This document shows positions 1-11,269 of a stretch of DNA of 64,000 nt, piece by piece; within the stretch, counting starts at the first letter, position 1, and every line of letters starts with the position of its first letter. The notes beneath the pieces are model-generated. The model saw only the letters and a list, made by a program, of their open reading frames with translations, did no database searches and was not told the DNA's origin. The stretch is from Asterella californica (lineage: Eukaryota; Streptophyta; Marchantiopsida; Marchantiales; Aytoniaceae): positions 19,820,001 through 19,884,000 of the forward strand of contig JAYKYS010000009.1 of NCBI GenBank assembly GCA_036924285.1. The letters are read 5' to 3'. The position numbers were made by a program, and so were the translations under genes.

Positions 1-1290
1 GGCGTGGGCTTATGTGCTCCACAGGAGGAGAATGATTGTGTGTATAACTAGAGGAGTGAATACGTGAGAGACAACTACTCCCACTAGACTGTGAACTGCT
101 AGTGGGGTGTATGGTAACTCCTCCTCCAAGACCACAACTGCTAGAAACTCCTCCTCCAGATCCAAGACCAACGGATGAGGTTGGAGCTGGACCGGCAGGA
201 GGATCAGATGAGCTCCCACTGAAGAGAAGCCGAGAGAGACGGACGGAATGTAAGCTGGGCCAGCAGAAGGAGCAAGCACAGTGTGATAAAAGTGAACGTC
301 GATCTCAAGAGGTTCTTGAGTGAGTGGAGGAGTAGCAGAAGAGACGGATGTGGGAGAGAGAGTCTAGAAAGACTCATCAAAAATTACATCGCGAGAGATA
401 AAGATATGACGCTCATATTTTCTTTGGAGACGGTAACTTTTATTCTGACTGCTATAGCCAAGGAAGATACACTCGTGAGAGCGATCATCGAGTTTTGTGC
501 GCTCAACCTCGAGGACCTGGGAAAAAGCGCGACAGCCAAAGAAAATGAGAGAATCCGATCATCGAGGAGTAGTAGAGTCGTAGGAGTGTCAGAGTTCATA
601 AGGTGTGCTCATATGAAGGATGGTCTTAGACGGACACCGGTTCTGGAGGAAGGTGACACAGTGATTGCTTTGTCCCAAAAGAGCTTGATGAGGTTGGTGG
701 TGAAAACAATAGAGCGTACCGCATCAAGCAAATTGCGGTTCTTGCGCTCAGCAACGCCATTCTGCTGAGGTGAGTAGGGGACTGTGAATTGACGATGAAT
801 GCCGCGCTCACGGCATAAAGCGTCAAAGGAAGTTGAACGATATTTGCCGTCATTATCAGATCGCAAGATGACGAGAGATTGACCAGTGGCGCGCTCAACA
901 AAGACAAGATTGTCTCGGAAAGCAGCAAAATAGACACTCTTATAATAAAGGAGACGAGTGACAGTGTAGCGCGAATAATCATCAATAAAGGTGATGAAAT
1001 ATTCGTACCCGGAAAAAGAGAGATGCGTCCACTAATGTCAGAATGGACCAGTGTCAAAAGACGAGTTGAGCAGTTTGAGCTGACACGTGGTAATTTAGAA
1101 CTCGCATGCTTGCCATGTGCACAAGCGGGACAAATATTCTCAAATGGCAGATCTCTCCCAGTAGGTGGTCATCATGTGACGACTGTCTGCGAGAGAAGGA
1201 AGGACAGGAGACACGATCTGCGTGGGTGGATGCGTCATGCATGCATTGGTTCACGTGCCGGTGTGTACCTTGTCAGGGATCGCGTTCGAG
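1..1290 (-). mobile_element. Ty1/copia integrase region, decayed fragment
   Basis: Read on the minus strand this is a frame-broken copia polyprotein. From about 1290 to 1050 there are traces of the integrase zinc-binding region (CPACAHGKH) followed by LVHSDISGR, which matches the first catalytic-Asp block. At 866-660 an open stretch carries RSDNDGKY and YSPQQNGVAERKNR, the second Asp and final Glu blocks of the DDE core. At about 540-370 the frame reads HECIFLGYS and then ISRDVIFDES, the usual end of the copia integrase before the linker to reverse transcriptase. The reverse transcriptase would lie beyond the left edge of the window. No LTR or gag is visible on the right, where a different sequence family starts near 1369, so the element is truncated or interrupted there. 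Several frameshifts and stops make it non-functional. The plus-strand ORFs over this stretch are shadows. Confidence 0.85.
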
Positions 1291-1368
1291 TCTGGAGGGA
1301 GGTCAGTTGAGAGAGACCGGGTGAGAAAAGTGCCAAAGGGCATTGCTATCATATCTGTTGGGGGATGA

Positions 1369-2745
1369 ATGTCGGCTGAGAGAAAAAATTGTCTTCATTA
1401 TCTATGTTCGCGGTCTCCATCAAAAGTCGAGCAGCTCTTCGTCGAGAAAAGAGCGCATTGGGCGAGGATCTTTCATCGTCATGTGCAGAAGCTTTGGAAG
1501 GAAGAAGACATGGTTTACATAGGATCATTTGTCTCGGTGTTTTACATGGGGATGGGGATGTTATCGGCCGAAGACCAGAAGCGATTAGGCTTCACCGCAG
1601 CAGCCGAAGAAGACGAATTTGAGGTGGTACAGACTTCAGCCAGAGATGCACAACTCGAGAAGTTCTTTGACGAAGTCATCGCCGAAGAAGCAAGAACCGA
1701 AGTAGCGACCGAGACAGCGCAAAGGCAAGACGCGTCTACGGCAGCAGCAGTTCCAGAGAAGACAACCGAGGAGGTGAATCCGAACGAGGATGAAGATGTG
1801 GTCGAGGTATCTCCTCCGGTCCGAAGAAGTGGAAGGAAGAAGCCTTTGGAAGAGACACCGAGGTCCGCACAGAAGTCAAGGAAGAAGATGAAGATGACCA
1901 AGACAGTCTGTGCCGATGGGAAGCAGCTGACGAAGAGGCGACTAAGGAAGCCGAAGAAGGGGACACTCCTCGGACGGAGAAGGATGTTGACACTACACCG
2001 AAGATTACTCTTTCTCTATCGACAAATAGAGAGATAGAGCAACTTGCTTCTTCGGCGAAGTACATCCAGGAGGTAGTCGTGCCACTGCTGCACAGCTTAG
2101 AAAGGAACAAGAGGAACATACGAGGAGGTTATCGATCGGAAGCTGAACCTAGCGAGTTAATGCAGACAATGCACTTCGGCCGAGTTAACTGACAGGAGGA
2201 GAAGGAGAACTTACGAGCAGCACTCCTCATGGACAAGAAGGGAACTCAAGCGAAGACCGAAGAACTTAAGAGTGTGACTTCGGAGAAAGAAGAACTTCTT
2301 CAGCAGAAGTTGGATCGAGAGAGATAACACAAGAAGGTTCTTTCCCTGACGAAGAAAGAATTGGAAGAGATGCGCGGGCAAAGGAATAGGAACCAAGACG
2401 TCGTCGCGAAAGACGAAGGAGGTCGAGGATTTGAAGCGCCGCGTCATCAAGGCCGAGGAGCTGTGCGCTCAACTTTGGAGTAGGATCGAGCCAACGCTGA
2501 AGAACTACTTCGCCGTCGAATTGGATACTGAGGAGCTGGGGTTTCTTCGACAGATTAGGGAGGAGTTTGTAGCTGCAGACGTAGAGGGTTCTTCGACGAA
2601 GAACCGAGTAGCTAGGCTAGGCCAACGGATAGTTAGAGAGCTTAGGGAGGTTAGAGCGATCGTTGAGTTCTCAGTTTGTGAGATCGGTAGAGAGTTAGCG
2701 ATAGGAAGCGGTGTTGTTCCTGGTGTCGTTTCAGGCACATGACCT
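1369..2745 (+). pseudogene. Broken coiled-coil ORF of an unknown repetitive family
   Basis: Three consecutive plus-strand frames together look like one decayed protein of about 450 residues. The first frame (1369-2037) starts with a basic, aromatic segment (HWARIFHRHVQKLWKE), then an acidic Glu/Ala-rich stretch (AAAEEDEFEVVQTSARD) and a lysine/arginine-rich block. A second frame (about 1890-2480, with stops) continues as heptad-like text such as ELKSVTSEKEELLQQKL and LTKKELEEMRGQ, a probable coiled coil. The third frame (2431-2742) reads KAEELCAQLWSRIEPTLKNY and ends at TGA 2740. Composition (Glu/Lys/Arg-rich, GAAGAA-rich codons) differs from the AT-rich flanks. The coiled-coil layout resembles gag-like ORFs of mobile elements, but I recognise no domain. 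A minus-strand sequence of similar style lies at 10205-11040 and may be the same family. A decayed host gene is the alternative. Confidence 0.5.
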
Positions 2746-3566
2746 TCATCCGGCGGACCAGAAGTACTCCCGACTTCTTAGGAAGAAGATCCGTCATCTT
2801 CGGGACAATCTGTATATAAGCGCTGTGTTGTTCGTGCTCAGTACCTCTTTTTGTTTTATCATTTTTGGATTTTTTATTTCCTGAGTTTGCAGAGCCATTG
2901 TGTGTTTGTCAACTTCGGGGATTTACCTACGAAGTATCGTAGTTTGCTGTGGTAGGAATTAGTCTGGGTGTCGAAGGATTTGCTGTCGACATTTGAAATC
3001 AGAGTAAGACGTTTACGGCGAGGACTGAGAATAGACCAGCGTCTGTGAAGTTAGTTTGCTACGGAGACGTTTTTGGGCGAAGTTAGCTTCGAAGGAAGTT
3101 GTTCTTTGGTGAGAACATTTTGGAAGAAGTTGAACATGGTACTTCAGCGAAAGAAGAGTCTTCTTCGCCAGAGTTTTCCGAGAGCAGTAGTAGTGAAAGT
3201 AACTTAGTGTGAAGATACTTAGCGTTTATGGTGTTAGAGGCTACCTAGTAGCACTTCAGCAGTACTTCCTCGTGTGACATTTCCGTCCGTGGCTCTGTTT
3301 TTCTGTTGTTCATCTGTTTCTTGAGGTCCCTGAACTGTTTTGTATCTGTTATGTTATTTGTCAGGATTATCAACTCTGTCTTGTTGGATAGACTTGAGTT
3401 TGATCTCTACCGGGATTGATTTCTGCCCGTGAGAATAAAAGATAACCATAAAGAATCACCTTTGTCACATGTTTACTACTTTTGGATGATCTTTACTTGC
3501 ATCTTTGTGGGTTTGATCCTTAAATTACTAATTTTGAGCATCTTTTGGTTTTCTTGTGTGTTACAC
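2746..3566. other. Intergenic: 3' flank of the coiled-coil ORF, no gene seen
   Basis: No ORF of interest. The first half keeps the GAAG-rich character of the upstream ORF (possible 3' part of the same element), and the second half becomes progressively AT-rich towards the repeat array. Confidence 0.4.
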
Positions 3567-4810
3567 CACTACAAAATAAGCTAGCAAACTTTGCTAGCTT
3601 ACACACTATATTAAATTTTAACTATTTCTTACAAGAAACTAATAACTTATTTAGTAGAAAAGTAGGTCAATCCTTTTACAAAACTAGCTGGTGAACTTTT
3701 TTAGCTTCAGTAAAATATGAGAATTAAAAAATAAACGTATAAATTTTTTTCTTAATAAAATTTTGGACTTATTTTCACTATAAAGCAAGCTAGTGAAGTT
3801 CGTAGCTTCCACAATGATAAAATTTTTACTAATTCTTACAAATATCCAAGAGAAATTTACAATTTGTTTTAGAGAAAAACGTATCAGTTACAAAGCAAGT
3901 TAGGGAAGTAAGTTAGTGAAGTTCGTTAGCTTCCAGAATAACTAAAAATTTGACTAATTCTCAATACAAGTAAAAGAAATTCTACAATTTATTTGTAAAA
4001 AATAATCAATTATACTACAATATATAGAAGTCCTTCCATAATATGTAGAAATTAGAAAATTCCTTAAAGTTTTAAAGCAAATTAACGGATGTTTTTGGAA
4101 AGTACTAGTCAATTGCACTACATAAGCAAGCTAGCAAAGTTCTCTAGCTTCCACAATGTGTAAAAAATTGACCATTTCTTAGTTGAATTAACCAGAATTT
4201 GACAAATTAGTTTGAAGAAACTGATCAGTTCTACTACTTATATAAATCTCCTACCACAATATATACAAATTAGAACAAATTTCTTAATATTTAAACATTT
4301 TCTTAATAAATGTCTTTTGTAGAAACTAGTCAATTCCACCACAATGCAAGCTAACAAAGTTCGCTGTAGTCTATAATGTATTAAAATTAAACTAATTCTT
4401 AAAAGAATTAAATGGTTTTTTTTGAAAAACTAATCAGTTCTACTACAATATATAAAACTCCTATCACAATATATAAAAGACTAGCTTAAATAGATCTCAC
4501 ATACATGTTGAATATCTGAATTTGTAAGTTTGGATACAAACTTCTTTTTAAAACTATGCATGTTAGAAACAATATTCAACAGGAATAAACATATCAAATC
4601 TTACACAAAACAAGCTAATGATATTTGCTAGCTTCAAAACTGTAAGGAACATGTACATAGTAAACCCTACATACAAGTATAAGTATGAATTTATAGGTTA
4701 TGAAGCAATTTATTTATATTGTGCATTTCAAAATCAGTATTCCACATCAAATAAAATATCAATTCCTTTGCAAGGTCATATAGCCAAATTTGTTAGCTTC
4801 AAATTGTATA
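3567..4810 (+). repeat. Degenerate tandem array with palindromic GCTAGC core (array 1), CACTA-like left end
   Basis: AT-rich DNA containing repeated copies of a unit of about 105-115 bp. Each unit has the core AAGCTAGCRAAGTTYGCTAG or a decayed form, which is itself an inverted repeat, followed by CTTCCACAATGT and an AT-rich stretch. Cores are visible near 3578, 3686, 3785, 3893, 4126, 4346, 4607 and 4785. The first unit begins at 3567 with CACTACAAAATAAGCTAGC, and CACTA at an outer edge is the hallmark of En/Spm (CACTA) transposon termini, whose subterminal regions carry repeated short motifs in both orientations. The same unit recurs in reverse orientation at 11270-11830. No transposase of the CACTA type is visible between the arrays, so the assignment is by ends only. 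Confidence 0.6.
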
Positions 4811-6409
4811 CATAACAGGTCTCTGATAAAGGTATAATATTTGAATTCATACGTAAGGATAGCTCATGTTTATCTAAATGATTTATATTTTCCCATAATT
4901 ATATTCTTACTAAACAAGCAAACGAATCCCACCAGCTACAAATTTACAAGTCAAAATAGCTACTATTTTATAATACTACATGACATTGTCAAAAGAATAC
5001 TTGCATTAATATTCCACAACGTTTGACCGAACTTCAAATTCATACTATGATCCTAAGGTAAGACAAGTGTAATCCTCATCATTCGGAATTCATTATGAAC
5101 ACTGTGAACAGGATATCACAACCGAATACTTCGGTTATGTAAGAAATTTTAAGCATTTGGCATGACATTGTTTTAAGACTTACTTGAATTTGTTTTTTAC
5201 AATGAACTCTCAGTTGGTAAAATAATAGGCTTCCTCATTAAGTCAAAAGGTGAAATTGGACAAGAAACTTCAGAAGACAAGTCTAGGTGCTATATCTCCT
5301 CCAAAGGACATGTCTTCCTCCCCATCTTGAACAAAAGGCTAAAGATGAAGCAATCTCATCTAACAAAAAGACTCGTCTAGTCATCCTACTTCGTGACTAA
5401 TGAGAAGAACATGAACTTCTCTGTAATCTTGACATGTGGTAAAGTGATGATGGTTAACATGTTACAAGAAGATGTCTTTATATTGATGATGAAGCTAAGG
5501 AATCATATGATCATGAAAAAGAATCTTAGAAAAAAATTCAGATGAGATCAGATATGTAAGTATAGACTTACCATTACATACATATAGAGAAACAACCATT
5601 AACATATAACTTTCTTCACCATTATCTCACATATTTCATTGGAGTTCACAATATATAAAATAGCGAAGTTAGATAACTTGCGTTTGCATAATAGACAACC
5701 TCTTACGTGAAGCTGGAGAAGTTATCTACCTTGGATTCACTATGTACAACACCTCATACAAGACGCTAGGGAGCCCCAGGTTAGCTAACTTCTTCTCCTT
5801 CATTTTGATTGTACACTACTTGATATGCAACTAGTATGTGCTGATCTCCTTTCTGCTCAGATAAATAGAGGCACTGCTTCGACATCTTTACTCATTAGTT
5901 TTGTCCCTTCTCTTCGACTCTGGTTTTGTCTGCAACTAGAAAACTTTGTTAATAAAACTAACGATTTCGCTAACTAAGCTAACAAATTTGCTAACTTCTG
6001 ATAGACATCAGAAACTCTTATCAGTAACTGATAACAGTTTTTACTCTTAACCTACCCGCCCCCGGAGCAGGGACAAAACGGTAGATAATGGAAAGATCTG
6101 GTGGAACGATTGAGGGATCCATCTTCATGTTGGTCCGGACTTGACTGCGAGCTGAAAACAAATGCATAGTTCTCCGGATTCCCGAGCATTACTGACAGAT
6201 TTTGCATTTTTGGTGCATCTGGTGATGTATTGACCAATAACTCAGAGCGATGGAAGAGAGCAGGTTCTGTCGAGAACCTTTGGATCTCAAGTCGTGAGCT
6301 CAAGAAAGAACAGAAAAAAGAAAGTACAAACTCGGGCCACTAATTGACGGTCTGTATTTTGGCCTACATAGAACTAACTACAGAAGATCTCACGACTCAA
6401 ACCATACCG
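4811..6409. other. AT-rich stretch without recognisable gene
   Basis: No protein domain recognised on either strand. A related palindromic motif (CTAACGATTTCGCTAAC and GCTAACAAATTTGCTAAC) occurs at about 5960-5997, suggesting the repeat family of array 1 extends sparsely to here. An 83-codon minus ORF at 6052-6303 has no recognisable feature. Confidence 0.35.
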
Positions 6410-6679
6410 TGTAAGAATACATATAGTATAAATGCACCTTTACAGTAACTAGTTCAGGATATTAGGTGGTGACCTTTCGTAAGGTCACCAAGACCAAGAC
6501 TATATTATTCAGGCCCAAGGTCATTGTACATTAAGTAATTCATTTGCTTGGTTCAGTCTACACTCTCTCAAGTCTACATTCTCTCAAGGAGCTCTCTCTT
6601 TCTCTCACACTCATACTGTCTTTATGTCGTGACATACAATTTTATCTTAGCTTATTCTAGCAGTAGTCCATTTCCAACA
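6410..6679 (+). repeat. Right end of a Ty1/copia LTR (5' LTR), left boundary tentative
   Basis: The sequence ends in CCAACA at 6679 directly before a primer-binding site, as an LTR should. The left boundary is a guess at TGTAAGAATACATATAG (6410), which gives an LTR of 270 bp with a TATA-like TATAGTATAAA just inside. A 9-bp hairpin GGTGACCTT/AAGGTCACC lies near 6470-6490. No second LTR copy was found in the window. Confidence 0.5.
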
Positions 6680-6691
6680 TGGTATCAGAGC
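6680..6691 (+). other. Primer-binding site of copia element (initiator Met-tRNA type)
   Basis: TGGTATCAGAGC immediately follows the LTR end. This is the standard plant retrotransposon primer site complementary to the 3' end of initiator methionine tRNA, and the gypsy element at 39562 has the identical 12-mer. Confidence 0.85.
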
Positions 6692-6863
6692 TTTGCTTTG
6701 ATGATGCACAAGCACAATAGCGTGGGCACTAGGTAGACCTTCGACCTTAAGATGTGAGCAGTTGGAGGACGCTTCAACTGCTGCGAGGAGGACGCTCCAC
6801 GCACTAAGATTCGGTACTTTTGTTACAAGAACTTTACAGTTCCTGCGATCAACCTAGTACAGA

Positions 6864-7451
6864 ATGTCTGCCCTTTTTGACATCAAAGACTAGGTCAAAT
6901 TCGACGGCACTTACTTCACATTATGGAAGCACAAGATGATCTTGCGGCTCAAGGCTCATGATGTGCTCGACATCGTGGACAGGAATGCACGAAGATCGTA
7001 AGCCACGACACCCAAGGGTAATGCGATATCTGTCCCTCTTCCTGCTACTGGATCCGGCGGCAGTATCATGGACAGGGACCAGCATGACATAAATGCACTC
7101 GCAACAACCAATGAATGCTGCGAGAACAGTGTGGCAAGACATATAATGTCTTGCACCACGTCGAACAAAGCATGGACCATCCTAATCAGACACTTCGCTG
7201 GTCAAGACATGATAACCAAGATGCATCTAAAAGAGAAGTTGCGGGTTTTAAAGATGAAACTCAATGAAACGGTTACTCAGCACGTCAACAACTTCAAGTC
7301 TCTCCTCCAGCCGATGACTTCTGCTGGACTAGTAGTAGACAACAAGGAACAAGTCCTCGTGTTGATGACCAGCATGTCCAACAACTACCAGCTCTTCTTA
7401 CAGACGATGAGAACAAGTCCAAACCTCTCAGTGCAGGACCTTATCACTTAG
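6864..7451 (+). pseudogene. Ty1/copia gag, two internal stops
   Basis: One plus-strand frame runs from ATG 6864 to TAG 7449. It contains KFDGTYFTLWKHKMILRL near the start (the N-terminal copia gag motif, usually a phrase like F-G-x-N-Y-x-x-W) and then a UBN2/gag-polypeptide-like region with AWTILIRHFAGQD, LKEKLRVLKMKLNETVTQHV and LLQPMTSAGLVVDN. These are typical of plant copia gag proteins that assemble the cytoplasmic virus-like particle. Two in-frame stops break it: TAG at 6891 and TAA at 6999. The zinc knuckle expected downstream is not intact, and after 7451 an Asn/Gln-rich stretch follows until about 7570, where the copia text ends. Its protease continuation seems to reappear at about 9700. 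Confidence 0.8.
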
Positions 7452-7609
7452 TGTCCGCACAAAAACAGCAGTAGCAACGACAACTGGAATGCTGGCAATC
7501 CAAACCAACCGCAGCGAAACAACAACAATTGAAACAAAAATCGAGTTTGCAGAGTAACAATAACAACACTCGTTGGGTCTTAGTGGCACAATGCTCATCT
7601 ACAATCGTG

Positions 7610-9607
7610 TAGAGAGCTGACCCTCACTAGTATGTGGACGGTGTCGTAGCGAGAGCCTTTCCTTTGAGCAAGGGCGTACCTTCTGGCTGTGGTTAGCGAT
7701 CGATGCACAGCAGAGCGACTAGTATCTCGTAGATTTCTCTCTGACTTCCTTGATAACTAAGCACTTTCTTTCTCTCAGTAAAGGATCAAGATAACTACAC
7801 GAAAATGTTGGATGATCATGGGCACGACAAACGGGGATATGCGATGACATGATCTCTTGGTAGTATTCCTCTCCGAAGTTTCTCACTATTAGGGCTTCGT
7901 ACATGACTTTGGGTCGACAGATGTATCTTATCTCGCACTCGGTGTTAAAGTTTACAGGAGAGAGTTGATTTAGATCCATCCTTCGTTAGATGAGGATAAA
8001 GACGGTGAGATCTCATTCTTGGCCGTAAGTGACAACAGGTAAGATCACAAGGACAGGCGAGAGCATGACTTGCGCGGTAAAGTTATGCCCGAAGGATCCT
8101 ATCAAAAACTGTTGAAAATGAACTCGTTCCATGTACATCAGTTTAATCTGGAAAGGGTTTCCAAAAAGAAATCTGGGCGGTAAGTAGAGTCCTTCGTCCA
8201 TCTCTCACAACATGTACACTACAACTACAAAGGTATCTCCATCCATAAAACTCTGATACAATCTCATAGGATCACCACGATCTCTCCACGAACAATCTCT
8301 TGAATTTCTCAAGGTCGAATGTCCCTCCACACAGGTCACTCCCCTTTGCTTAAAAGTTTTGAACACAAAACAAGGATAGGTGCAAGCTCCCTAACCGAGC
8401 AACCCAAGCCACACGAGCTGATGAGGTGGCACACATGCACATCGCATGTTTGATGCCGTCATATTCATCCACGTGTAGGTCGTCTGGGTGAAAGGTTCTA
8501 ATGCATGCACCGTAACGTGTCCCAATACAAGAGACTAGGCTAGACATGTAGTCGACTTTACAGGTCAAGGATCGCACTTTGTCACGTTGAGTGCGAACCT
8601 GACAACCACATGACGTGGTTACAACGTAGGTCGCTGAAGTCTTATCTACGCCTAGAATACTCCCCAAAGCAATACAAACGTCACACTGGATACTTTTTTG
8701 CCAGCTGCCGCTAACAAGACTCGGGACTTGGACTAGATACCGTTGCCGATACAACTCGACAGAAAAACAGCGAACTTTCACACATGATAGGTACAGATGT
8801 ACAGCTCAGTCTCCTCTCAAACTTGCCACGTAGGTAGGATACAAGAATCTCTACTTACAGGTCAAATTTCAGGAAGATCTGACGGCTAGATCTCCTCCCA
8901 CAATTAACACAAATTTACAGAAACTAACACGCACTTCCAATCTCAGATTCAGGACAGAAGCTTCTTCGCCTAAATGAACCGTCCACTTCCACTCAAACTT
9001 CCTGTGCTATCAATTCAGAAGGTAAACTCACTACTCAGGAAATTTGAGCCGATTTGACCGTTCGGATCATCCTCCACAAATCAGCAAACTTGCTGCTCCA
9101 GATTGAAAGCTTTCTGCACCCCGTCGCTTTCAAATCGTCATTGTGCTCAATCCGCATAACACCCGGTGGTGAAATTTGGGATCAGAGCTTCAGCAACTGA
9201 CAGATTACAAGCTCATGAAATCTGGTCTCAATCTGACGGCTCAATCACTCAAACTCCTTAATCTTACAATCGGAAGAGAAAGCTATGTACTCTCATCACT
9301 CTATGAACTTCAAATCGCCATAACGTATGCTCTGGACCTCCAAATTGAGTGAAATTTGTGGTCAGATTGCTCCTCCCGTCGAGAGCTCTCCGCCCATGTC
9401 CTCTGATCTCCAAAATCCCTCGTCAAAAGTGCCCCGAACCTCCCAGAGCGCACACTTAGGTAGATGACAAGTTATCTTCACTTTTTGGTGGACCAATGGG
9501 AAGTTAAAGGACTCAACTTTGTCCTTTTGTGCCCCATGGAGACCCTCAGCAAATAATAGAGCATTCTAAGCTCATAAGAGCAATGCTTTAGATCCCATTA
9601 CACCACA
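7610..9607 (-). mobile_element. Possible minus-strand LTR-element insertion splitting the copia element
   Basis: The copia coding text stops near 7570 and resumes near 9700, so the 2 kb between is probably inserted. On the minus strand TGTGGTGTAATGGG begins at 9607 like an LTR start, and TTGTATCAGAG (8261-8251), close to the plant primer site TGGTATCAGAG, lies 1.35 kb further on. Small minus ORFs follow it: 8013-8201 and 7719-7979, probably one broken frame with text such as LYLPPRFLFGNPFQIKL. This is what an LTR followed by primer site and gag start would give. A 143-codon minus ORF (8350-8781) inside the putative LTR has no recognised domain. The stretch 8860-9420 shows internally repetitive text (AAATTTGAG, TCTGACGGCT). 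No second LTR copy is visible. Near the two edges, TCTACAATCGTGT (7598) and TCTACAATTGTGT (9611) are similar but may be coincidence. Confidence 0.4.
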
Positions 9608-9689
9608 ACTTCTACAATTGTGTGCAAATGCATTTATACGCGTAATTTACATACTAACTGGTCTCACAACAAGACAACGGATGTCACAC

Positions 9690-10130
9690 ATGACGCACAA
9701 TTGATGACAGTTCGTCGAGTACTCGTTCGTATCTATTAAGAACACTAAGAACGATGCTATTTTACTCGATAATAACACAACCATCCACGTCGTCAGTTCT
9801 CGCATGATGGAAGTACGATTGCTCAACGGCGAGCATGTGTACATACGCGACGTCCTCCATGTGCATATCTTGCAGAAAAATCTATTTTCAGCTCGATAAT
9901 TCGATGCCCATGACGACTGGTGTCTAATTGACAACGGACTCTGTCATCTCGAGGACAGATTCGAACAAGAGTTAGCTCCCTGCTCGACCGTTGATGATCT
10001 CTACATGCTGGGAGAATCAGTCTTGGTCGCTGACCAAACCGCACTTGTAGCCACAGCTGGAAGGACCCCAATAGTTCATACTTTACCTCCCAGCCAGAGA
10101 TCCGGACCTCGACTACGAGCAAGATCACAG
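9690..10130 (+). pseudogene. Ty1/copia protease to pre-integrase fragment
   Basis: A plus-strand frame with stops reads MEVRLLNGEHVYIRDVLHV followed by LQKNLFSAR (about 9805-9898). This matches the well-known stretch after the copia aspartic protease active site, where the loop and the D-V-L-x-V-P-x-L-x-x-N-L-x-S block occur. Text resembling the GAG-pre-integrase lead-in (SVLVADQTALVATAGRTP) follows. The orientation agrees with the gag at 6864, so both probably belong to one element interrupted by the stretch 7610-9607. The catalytic D-S/T-G triad itself is not legible. Reverse transcriptase and 3' LTR are absent, because a minus-strand sequence of another type begins near 10205. Confidence 0.6.
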
Positions 10131-10204
10131 TGCAGTCAACGGATCAGTGTCTCTCTTATCAATCGCAACCTGCGAGACTTCGCTTCCCACGGTCCAGATC
10201 CAGC

Positions 10205-11040
10205 TCAGTCTCGCACAATGTGCACAGCCAAGAGAAAGAACACACATCTAATTTTCGGACATTTCCTCCTCTGTTTTCGGAGCCTCGTCTTATAACTGTT
10301 CCTCCCCTGTGACAATTCCTTGAAGAGCTTGGGGAAGTTCTTCACTGCTTCGGGCGATGCTGCACCTGAAACGCTGTCAAAGAGAAGATCGCCCTCCCGG
10401 CCTGCATCGTCGGTCCCTAAGACGCCAGACCAGTGATCTTCGGTCCAGTTATAAGACCGTCCATAGTTGTCGTCCGCTAGATGTTGTCTGCAAACCTTCA
10501 ACTCGTGCACCAACTTCGAGGAGACCATCCTCCACCAAGGAAGTAGGAGGAATGCCAATCCCATCTCCTCGAGCTCCTTCTCATAGCGGCGAAGAGCCGC
10601 TCGATTAACTTCTAGTGCTCGGAGCCTCGGTGGCTTAGATGTCTACATCCCTCGCATGTGTGTAGGATCTCTGCAGCAGGCTTCACCGAAGACAGATTCT
10701 TCGTCGCAATCCACTTCCTCGTCCGTAACCAAGTTCTTCCTCTCAAATTGGCTTCCTCGTCAGTCACTAACTTCGGTGAAGTAGCAGTACTCCAGCGATC
10801 GAAGAATGCGGCGCGCTGCGCTCCTGCTATCGCTCTAGAAATAGTAAGACAATAAGATAAATGACTTTGTTACTTAGATTATATCTCGTGTTAGGCTTTC
10901 CCGCACGTGCCGAAGTTAGGGTTTCCTCTTCACGACTGACATTCTTCGACCTGCTGTAACTTCGTCATTCGGTCTTCGATTGCCTCGCACAACATATCGC
11001 TAGAAAGCTCTTCGCCCGAGGAATTCTTCTATGAGGAAGT
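10205..11040 (-). pseudogene. Decayed ORF of an unknown repetitive family (minus strand)
   Basis: On the minus strand the text is broken but protein-like. Near 11095-11040 it reads EEFIESMETLER. The longest open part (10564-10205, 119 codons) holds LAFLLLPWWRMVSSKLVHEL, then WTEDHWSGVLGTD and a Glu/Ser/Pro-rich tail. Codons are GAAG/CTTCG-rich like those at 1369-2745, so I suspect the two are different parts of one transposon-encoded protein family, but there is no overlap long enough to align by eye. The function is not recognised. Confidence 0.35.
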
Positions 11041-11269
11041 CATCTCTCAAGTGTCTCCATAGATTCGATAAATTCCTCCATAACTGAGATTCTTCACTAA
11101 ACTTCTAATTAACACTATTCTACTCATATCTTTTATCTTCTATCATCTATTCTTCTTATTTACTTTACAACTAATCAATTAATTAACAAAACAAAAAATC
11201 AAGGCTTCACAAGTGGATACGAGCTATTTACAAAAAATTCAAAGTATTGTAAAATAAATAGAAAATATT

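Noticed and set aside
283..768. Plus-strand ORF of 161 codons
   Set aside because: It is antisense to clearly recognisable copia integrase text on the minus strand.
7598..9623. TCTACAATCGTGT and TCTACAATTGTGT as target-site duplication of the inserted element
   Set aside because: They are not identical and do not abut the TG start at 9607, and LTR elements give 5-bp duplications. Probably coincidence.
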